From Myxococcales bacterium (GTDB taxonomy: Bacteria; Myxococcota; Myxococcia; Myxococcales; Myxococcaceae): DNA of 9,987 bases. The stretch lies in NCBI GenBank assembly GCA_003153055.1, contig PMBV01000385.1:2480-12466 (forward strand), read 5' to 3'. The position numbers and the translations under genes are program-made. The notes under the pieces are model-generated. The model worked only from the letters and a program-made list of their open reading frames with translations, did not search any database and had not been told where the DNA came from. Shown one piece after another: positions 5,662-9,987 of the stretch; position 1 is the stretch's first letter; each line of letters opens with the position of its first letter.

Positions 5662-7118
5662 GGAGTGTGCTCCGGAGGCTTGAGCTTTTCCGTGGGCTCA
5701 GCCTGCAGGAAAGGTCGGGTCGAGGAAAGGGCCTCGTCGGCGCTGGTGGGGCCGAGGCGCTCGGCCGCGTCGACCGCGGCTTGCGAGAGGTCTCGAGCCT
5801 GCCCCACGAGGCGCTTGAGCTCCCGGTCGACCCTCAGCAGATCCTCGGCCGCCTCCCGCGAGGTGGTGGCTCGAACCGTGAGCGCTCGCTCCTGCACCAC
5901 GACGAGCGAGGTGCGCGCCATGGCCTCGAGGCTGTGCTCGGCGACGAGCCGGTCGGCCTCATCGAGGTCTTGCAGCCGGCGCTCCTTGAGCCCCCGGGCG
6001 TTGCCAAACCAGAGGCGCTCGAGGTGGCCGAAGCCGCCGCCCTCGAGGCTCTCGAGCACCACCACCGGCCAGCCTTTGACCGGAAAATCCTTGGGGAAGA
6101 CGGTGAAGAGGAGGCCCCCGTCCTCCCTCGCCCGGGCCACCGCGGACACCAGGCCGAAGGGGAAGAAGACGGGGCCGTTCTCCTGGGCCTCCTCGAGCAG
6201 GCGGCGCCGGGCCGCGAGGGTGAGGGGCTCGTCGGAGGAACGGGTGGGGCCGGTGCGCTTCAACGTCGTCATCAGCTCGCGCACCTCGTCGATGTGCACC
6301 ACCACGTTGAGCGAGTTGCCCCGCGAGTAGTCGGCGTGGAAGACGCCCACCAGCTCGTACTCGCCCGACTCGCAGTTGACCGCCAACACCGGGGAGCCCG
6401 AGTTGCCCGAGGAGACCTGGGCGTCGATGATGAAGTCGTCGTGGTTCCAGTCGCGGTAGTCGTCGTGATCGTACACGCTGGTGACGCGGCCCTGCACCGT
6501 GGCGCGGAAGGCCCCCAGTGGAAAGCCCCTGACCTCGACCACGTTGCGCTCCCGCAGGGCCGAGCTCCGCCCCAGCTTCCACGGCATGACGGCCAGGGGG
6601 GCCTTGGCTCGCACCACGGCCATGTCGAGGGCTTGATCGACCACCACCCGGGTCAGCGGAATGTCGTCGGCCTCGAAGGTGTCGCGCTCGTTGTCGACGA
6701 TCTTGAGCGAGTCGGCGATGCGCTTGCAGCCCGGCGGGACGTTGGTGACCTGATGATCGTCGTCGGTCACCGCGGGGTATTCAGCGACGTGCTGGTTGGT
6801 CAAGAGCAAGGTCTCGCTGCCCTGGTGCCGGTAGGCGAAGGCCGTGCCGTGAGAGGTGGCCTGCCGCTTGGACCGGTGAATGCTCCCGTCGGAGGCGTAC
6901 GACAGACACTCGTAGGTCGTGACGTTCCGAAGGCAGTGCGAGAAGGAGCCCTCGGCCTTGTTGGACAGCTCGATGGCCCCGTTCGACAGGGCCGAGAAGG
7001 TGTCGGCATAGGTCCCGCTGCAGTAGGGCTTCTGGCGAGGCGGGGCCTTGGGGCCGGCCTTGTCGGTCGCTTCGGGCGCTGGGGGAGCGGCGAGGAGGAG
7101 CGCCAGGAGGAGACCCAT
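5658..7118 (-). CDS. Secreted trypsin-like serine protease with unassigned C-terminal half
   Basis: Predicted exported endopeptidase of 486 residues from the ATG at 7118, or 488 from a GTG at 7124; positions below use the GTG numbering. Residues 4-17 are a short hydrophobic signal-like segment (GLLLALLLAAPPAPEA) without a basic n-region, which is unusual. The chymotrypsin-fold domain (about 85-290) shows the full triad: His112 in LLLTNQHV, Asp167 in ALDMAVV and Ser242 in SSGNSGSPVLAV. Several cysteines (35, 64, 73, 133, 251) could form disulfides outside the cytoplasm. No PDZ domain is seen, unlike HtrA/DegP. Residues about 300-488 match nothing I recognise; about 385-460 is charged and helical with coiled-coil character. 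The gene starts 41 nt after rsmE and ends in an ATGA overlap with the pepP-like gene. ATG 7118 is preferred because a -10-like hexamer sits 6 nt upstream and no Shine-Dalgarno is present. Confidence 0.9.
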   Translation of the reverse strand: MGLLLALLLAAPPAPEATDKAGPKAPPRQKPYCSGTYADTFSALSNGAIELSNKAEGSFSHCLRNVTTYECLSYASDGSIHRSKRQATSHGTAFAYRHQGSETLLLTNQHVAEYPAVTDDDHQVTNVPPGCKRIADSLKIVDNERDTFEADDIPLTRVVVDQALDMAVVRAKAPLAVMPWKLGRSSALRERNVVEVRGFPLGAFRATVQGRVTSVYDHDDYRDWNHDDFIIDAQVSSGNSGSPVLAVNCESGEYELVGVFHADYSRGNSLNVVVHIDEVRELMTTLKRTGPTRSSDEPLTLAARRRLLEEAQENGPVFFPFGLVSAVARAREDGGLLFTVFPKDFPVKGWPVVVLESLEGGGFGHLERLWFGNARGLKERRLQDLDEADRLVAEHSLEAMARTSLVVVQERALTVRATTSREAAEDLLRVDRELKRLVGQARDLSQAAVDAAERLGPTSADEALSSTRPFLQAEPTEKLKPPEHTP

Positions 7119-7124
7119 GGCCAC

Positions 7125-7130
7125 ACACTA
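7125..7130 (-). promoter_or_regulatory. Candidate -10 element for leaderless transcription of the protease gene
   Basis: On the minus strand the sequence is TAGTGT, then GTGGCC, then ATG (7118-7116). This has the same hexamer, 6-nt gap and start-codon layout as the yqgE promoter. A -35-like TTGGCC lies at 7155-7150 with a long 19-nt spacer. The protease gene could therefore be transcribed on its own as well as from rsmE. Confidence 0.4.
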
Positions 7131-7140
7131 ACCGGCCGGT
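7131..7140. repeat. Perfect 10-bp palindrome abutting the protease -10 element
   Basis: ACCGGCCGGT is self-complementary and touches the candidate -10 hexamer, in what would be the -35/-10 spacer. That is a common position for a repressor site, but a 10-bp G/C-rich palindrome may be chance. No second copy was noticed in the window. Confidence 0.35.
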
Positions 7141-7159
7141 CGCCGCTCTGGCCAACCGC

Positions 7160-7882
7160 TCAGGGGCAGCGCGCGCGGAGCGCCCCGATGACGGTGGGAA
7201 CCGCGACCTCGACTCGGAGGACCCTGGGGCCCAGCGTTACGGCCGAGAAGCCGGCGCGCTCGAACAGCTCGACCTCGTAGGGCACCCAGCCGCCGTCGGG
7301 CCCGATGGCCAAGACGACTCGCTCATGCGGAGCGACCGGCCCGAGCGCCCTGGCCGCGGTGGGGTGGGGCAGGAGCCGGTGCCCGCCCTGGGCCCAGCCG
7401 TCGAGCTCGTCCTCGACGAACGGCTTGAGCCGCTCGCGCACCTCGATGACGGGAGCCACCGTGTCGCGGGCCTGCTCGAGCCCAAGGTCGATGAGGCCGG
7501 CTAAAAAGTCTCGGGCCAGGACCTTGGAGTCGAAGTAGCTCTTTTCCACGCGAGCCGCGTTGACCAGCACCACCCGATCGACGCCGAGCGACGCGATGGC
7601 CGGCACGACGCGCTTGAGGGCCTTGGGTCGGGGAATGGCCAGCACCAGGTCGATGCCGGCGCGCGGTGGTGGCGGCTCGCCCAGGTGAACCTCGAGGTCG
7701 AGGGCGTCGTCGGAGGTGGCCGTGACGGTGGCGGTGCCAGTGAGCCCGCCCCGCATGCCGACTCGCAGGGTCTGGCCCGCCTGAGCTCGAAGCACCTCCT
7801 TGGCGTGCTGGTGGCGTCGTCCACGCAGCGACGCCGTGCCATCGGGGGCGAGCTCACCGGGCTCGAGGAGCAAGAGGTTCAT
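7160..7882 (-). CDS. rsmE: 16S rRNA (uracil1498-N3)-methyltransferase RsmE
   Basis: SPOUT-superfamily enzyme that uses S-adenosylmethionine to methylate N3 of U1498 in helix 44 of 16S rRNA; cytoplasmic dimer. The 240-residue length is normal. Residues 1-70 form the PUA-like RNA-binding domain (with RRHQHAKEVLRAQAGQTLRV at 22-41). The SPOUT domain follows: AIPRPKALKRVVPAIASLGV (82-101), RVVLVNAARVEKSY (103-116), the cofactor-binding knot IGPDGGWVPYEVELF (193-207) and LGPRVLRVEVAVPTVIGAL (217-235). The E. coli motif LRTET is LRVEV here, keeping the glutamate. The ATG at 7882 is chosen because family members begin directly with this strand; the frame runs open far upstream across the opposite gene, which is not credible. 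No Shine-Dalgarno precedes the start. It is divergent from the DTW gene and 41 nt upstream of the protease gene. Confidence 0.95.
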   Translation of the reverse strand: MNLLLLEPGELAPDGTASLRGRRHQHAKEVLRAQAGQTLRVGMRGGLTGTATVTATSDDALDLEVHLGEPPPPRAGIDLVLAIPRPKALKRVVPAIASLGVDRVVLVNAARVEKSYFDSKVLARDFLAGLIDLGLEQARDTVAPVIEVRERLKPFVEDELDGWAQGGHRLLPHPTAARALGPVAPHERVVLAIGPDGGWVPYEVELFERAGFSAVTLGPRVLRVEVAVPTVIGALRARCP

Positions 7883-8013
7883 GTGGCCAGATGCCAGTGC
7901 CAGTGGGGAGAGGTCACCCCGCCATGGTGGCCCGATTCGAGGCCGGGCGGAAGTCGCGTGGTGCCCTGCTGCTCGCCCTTGCGGTGAGGCTCCCGAGCGG
8001 GCATGGAGACGCC
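7883..8013. promoter_or_regulatory. Divergent intergenic region between rsmE and the DTW gene
   Basis: This 131-nt gap must hold promoters for both directions. On the rsmE side, GCATCT sits 6 nt before the ATG (7894-7889), the same position as the TAnnnT hexamers of two other genes in the window but a poorer match. A tandem CCAGTG repeat lies at 7893-7904. A purine-rich GGGGAGAGG at 7905-7913 would serve as Shine-Dalgarno for an alternative DTW start at 7924, which would shrink the gap to 41 nt. No good -10 was found on the plus strand. Confidence 0.4.
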
Positions 8014-9261
8014 ATGGAGGGTTCGTCGAGTCACCGCGAGGTCTGCTGGCGCTGCCGGCGGCCCCAGCGCGTGTGCTGGTGCGACGAGGTGCGGCCGGTG
8101 CACAGCCAGACCCACGTGGTCTTCGTGCAACACCCGCGAGAGACCAAGGTGCCGGTGAGCACCTGCCGCATGGCGCACCTCTCGTTGCCCAACTCCGAGC
8201 TCCACGTGGGGCTGTCGGCGGTGGGGAACCCCAGGCTTGAGGCCCTCTGCGCCGAGGCCGACGTCGCGGTGCTCTTCCCAACGGCCGACGCCACCGACGT
8301 GGGGGCCATCGAGCGCCCCCTGAAGACCCTGGTGGTCGTCGACGGCACCTGGTCCAACGCCAAGAAGGTGGTGGAGCGCTGCCCGCTCCTCTCGCGGTTG
8401 CCACGGGTCTCGTTCCGCCCCGAGCGCCCCGGGGCCTACCGCATACGCAAGGAGCCCGCCGAGCACTGCCTGTCCACCATCGAGGCCGTGTCGTACGTGC
8501 TCGACCGCCTCGAGGCAGCCCCGGGCAAGTTCTCCCAGCTCCTGGGCGTGTTCGACGCGATGGTGGAGCGCCAGCTCGAGTTCATTGGCTCCAGCGACCG
8601 GCAGTCGCGGCACCGTTTTTCCCGCCGTCGGAACTCGGTGCCCTTCGACCCCCTCGCGGCCATGCGGGCCGACCGGGACCGGCTGGTGACCGTCTTCGGC
8701 GAGGCGAACGCCTGGCCCCCCGAGAGGGTCGATCGCCCCGCGGACGACGTGGCCGAGTTGGTGCAACTCGTCGCCCACCGGCCGTCCACGGGGGAGCGCT
8801 TCGGGTCGCTGCTGGCGCCGGCTCGTCCGCTGGGGCCCACGGTGGCGTTTCATTTGGGCGTTGAGACCGCCGCGCTCCTGGGGGCGCCTGACCGAGGCGC
8901 GGTGCTCTCGCAGTGGCGCCACTTCGGGCGTGAAGGCGACGTGCTGGTGGGCTGGGGGCCGTTCTGCCGGGCGTTGCTCACCGCCGAGGGCCAGGCACCG
9001 GAGCGGTTCATCAACCTCCGCGGCGTGTTGTCCCAGCTCCTTGGGCGGCGTCCGGGAAGCGTCGAGTCGTGGGCGCGGTCGCTGGGCGTGACGCTCCCCG
9101 ACGATGAGGGCAGGGCCGCGCGCCGGCTGTTCGCTCTCTCGGCGGTGCTGGAGGTGCTCTTGGAAGGTGGTGTGCGCCTCGAGCGCCTACGTGAATCGAC
9201 GCCGGACGCCGACGTGACGAGACAACTCGACGAACAGGGGAGGAACAGGACGCATGAGTGA
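8014..9261 (+). CDS. DTW-domain tRNA-uridine aminocarboxypropyltransferase with extra C-terminal domain
   Basis: DTW proteins (TapT/YfiP in E. coli, DTWD1/2 in humans) transfer the 3-amino-3-carboxypropyl group of S-adenosylmethionine to N3 of uridine in tRNA, giving acp3U. From the ATG at 8014 the product has 415 residues. A zinc-binding cluster CxxC...CxC (Cys11, 14, 21, 23) is followed by [20 protein letters not shown] (35-54), LPNSELHVG, the signature [11 protein letters not shown] (108-118) and AYRIRKEP...[12 protein letters not shown] (141-163). All expected DTW landmarks are present to about residue 200. Residues about 245-385 are not part of DTW enzymes and look like a degenerate DnaQ-type exonuclease fold (see findings). 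The start at 8014 has GGAG 5 nt upstream; 7924, with GGGGAGAGG upstream, is a real alternative adding 30 residues. The stop overlaps the next gene by 8 nt. Substrate site in tRNA is inferred from the family. Confidence 0.92.
   Translation: MEGSSSHREVCWRCRRPQRVCWCDEVRPVHSQTHVVFVQHPRETKVPVSTCRMAHLSLPNSELHVGLSAVGNPRLEALCAEADVAVLFPTADATDVGAIERPLKTLVVVDGTWSNAKKVVERCPLLSRLPRVSFRPERPGAYRIRKEPAEHCLSTIEAVSYVLDRLEAAPGKFSQLLGVFDAMVERQLEFIGSSDRQSRHRFSRRRNSVPFDPLAAMRADRDRLVTVFGEANAWPPERVDRPADDVAELVQLVAHRPSTGERFGSLLAPARPLGPTVAFHLGVETAALLGAPDRGAVLSQWRHFGREGDVLVGWGPFCRALLTAEGQAPERFINLRGVLSQLLGRRPGSVESWARSLGVTLPDDEGRAARRLFALSAVLEVLLEGGVRLERLRESTPDADVTRQLDEQGRNRTHE
9237..9244 (+). promoter_or_regulatory. Shine-Dalgarno of the nucleotide-sugar dehydrogenase inside the DTW gene
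   Basis: GGGGAGGA lies 9 nt before the ATG at 9254 and within the last codons of the DTW gene. It supports the start and shows that the dehydrogenase has its own ribosome entry despite the 8-nt overlap. Confidence 0.7.
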
Positions 9262-9987
9262 GCGGATCGCAGTCATCGGGCTTGGCTACGTGGGTCTCCC
9301 AGTGGCGTTGGCCTTCGCCAAGCGGTTTCCGGGAACGGTGGGCTTCGACATCAACGAAGAGAAAGTGGCCTCCCTCAGAAGCGGAGTGGACCGCACCGGC
9401 GAGGTCTCGAGCGAGGAGCTTCGCGGCACCGCGCTCACGATGACGTCGAATCTGGAGGCGCTCAGGCAAGCGACCTTCTTCGTGGTCGCCGTGCCCACCC
9501 CGGTCGACGTCGACAACCGGCCCGACTTGACGCCTGTCGTGAAGGCCAGCGAGACCGTCAGCAAGGTGCTCAAGAAGGGCGACGTGGTGGTGTACGAGTC
9601 GACCGTGTATCCCGGGGTCACCGAGGACGAATGCGGGGCGATCCTCGCGAAGGGCTCGGGTCTCACCCAGGGCGTCGACTTCAAGCTGGGCTACTCGCCG
9701 GAGCGCATCAACCCAGGCGATCGACTCCACACGCTGGAGCGCATCGTCAAGGTCGTCTCGGGCGAAGACGAGGCCACGCTGGAGCGAGTGGCGAGCGTCT
9801 ATGGGGCGATCATCGACGCGGGCGTCTTTCGCGCCGCCAGCATCAAGGTGGCCGAGGCGGCCAAGGTCATCGAGAACACCCAGAGAGATCTCAACATCGC
9901 GCTGATGAACGAGCTGGCGCTCATCTTCGATCGCATGGGCATTCGCACCCGCGACGTGCTGGCCGCCGCCGGCACCAAGTGGAACTT
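9254..9987 (+). CDS. UDP-N-acetylhexosamine 6-dehydrogenase (UDP-GalNAc/UDP-GlcNAc dehydrogenase type), 3' end off window
   Basis: NAD-dependent enzyme that oxidises C6 of a UDP-sugar in two steps to the uronate, feeding capsule, O-antigen or exopolysaccharide synthesis. The first 244 codons are visible. The Rossmann motif [13 protein letters not shown] is at 9-21 with the NAD-ribose acidic residue in FDIN (Asp32). Further family motifs are [18 protein letters not shown] (about 78-95), [13 protein letters not shown] (114-126), SPERINPGD (148-156, Glu150) and [18 protein letters not shown] (204-221, Lys204 and Asn208). The SPERINPGD and [17 protein letters not shown] sequences favour the TviB/WbpO/WbpA branch over UDP-glucose dehydrogenase, but the exact sugar cannot be decided. 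The catalytic cysteine motif lies beyond the edge. The start is supported by GGGGAGGA 9 nt upstream. It overlaps the DTW gene by 8 nt, which is unexpected for a polysaccharide gene. Confidence 0.95.
   Translation, partial: MSERIAVIGLGYVGLPVALAFAKRFPGTVGFDINEEKVASLRSGVDRTGEVSSEELRGTALTMTSNLEALRQATFFVVAVPTPVDVDNRPDLTPVVKASETVSKVLKKGDVVVYESTVYPGVTEDECGAILAKGSGLTQGVDFKLGYSPERINPGDRLHTLERIVKVVSGEDEATLERVASVYGAIIDAGVFRAASIKVAEAAKVIENTQRDLNIALMNELALIFDRMGIRTRDVLAAAGTKWN

Noticed and set aside
4618..7280. Long plus-strand frames (4618-6330 and 5607-7280) opposite pepP and the protease.
   Set aside because: Low-complexity Gly/Arg/Val-rich products that mirror the conserved minus-strand genes, whose catalytic motifs are intact.
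7883..8404. Extension of rsmE upstream to 8404 in the same frame.
   Set aside because: It would cover the DTW zinc cluster and signature region on the other strand, and the extra residues are Arg/Pro/Ala-rich with no PUA-domain similarity; family members start at the 7882 ATG.
1..9987. Search by eye for CRISPR repeats, IS terminal repeats, transposase or phage genes, tRNA or rRNA genes, and toxin-antitoxin pairs.
   Set aside because: None was found; every long stretch is explained by ordinary chromosomal genes.

Overview
This window is GC-rich DNA with GC-biased third codon positions, dense genes and many stop/start overlaps. The mix of gene families (a soluble chemoreceptor, a SurA-like plus DsbA-like lipoprotein, a YqgE/DUF2914 pair and a DTW protein next to rsmE) fits a Gram-negative deltaproteobacterium, most likely a myxobacterium (Myxococcota). 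That assignment is inference from gene content; no rRNA or marker gene is present to prove it.

Layout. (1) Left edge, minus strand: the first 210 residues of a soluble methyl-accepting chemotaxis protein (1-632), possibly coupled to a 30-codon upstream ORF (629-721). (2) Plus strand, 850-4223: a periplasmic thioredoxin-fold lipoprotein with a SurA-like N-terminal segment; yqgE/algH-family gene starting on a GTG with a -10-like hexamer placed for leaderless transcription; a 7-TM DUF2914 protein overlapping yqgE by 14 nt; and a small unknown lipoprotein. (3) Minus strand, 4228-7882, transcribed right to left: rsmE (16S rRNA m3U1498 methyltransferase), a secreted trypsin-like protease with an unassigned C-terminal half, and an M24 Xaa-Pro aminopeptidase (pepP-like) joined to the protease gene by an ATGA overlap. 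(4) Plus strand, 8014-9987: a DTW-domain tRNA-uridine aminocarboxypropyltransferase with an extra C-terminal domain, overlapping by 8 nt the start of a UDP-N-acetylhexosamine 6-dehydrogenase cut by the right edge, probably the first gene of a surface-polysaccharide locus.

Themes. The divergent pair rsmE/DTW joins two SPOUT-superfamily enzymes that both modify N3 of uridine, one in 16S rRNA and one in tRNA. The middle genes are mainly envelope proteins (two lipoproteins, a membrane protein, a secreted protease). At least two genes lack a Shine-Dalgarno sequence and have a TAnnnT hexamer exactly 6 nt before the start codon.

I see no mobile element, CRISPR array, RNA gene or defence island. The observation most likely to be undescribed is the C-terminal domain of the DTW protein, which reads like a DnaQ-type exonuclease fold that has lost its catalytic acidic residues.
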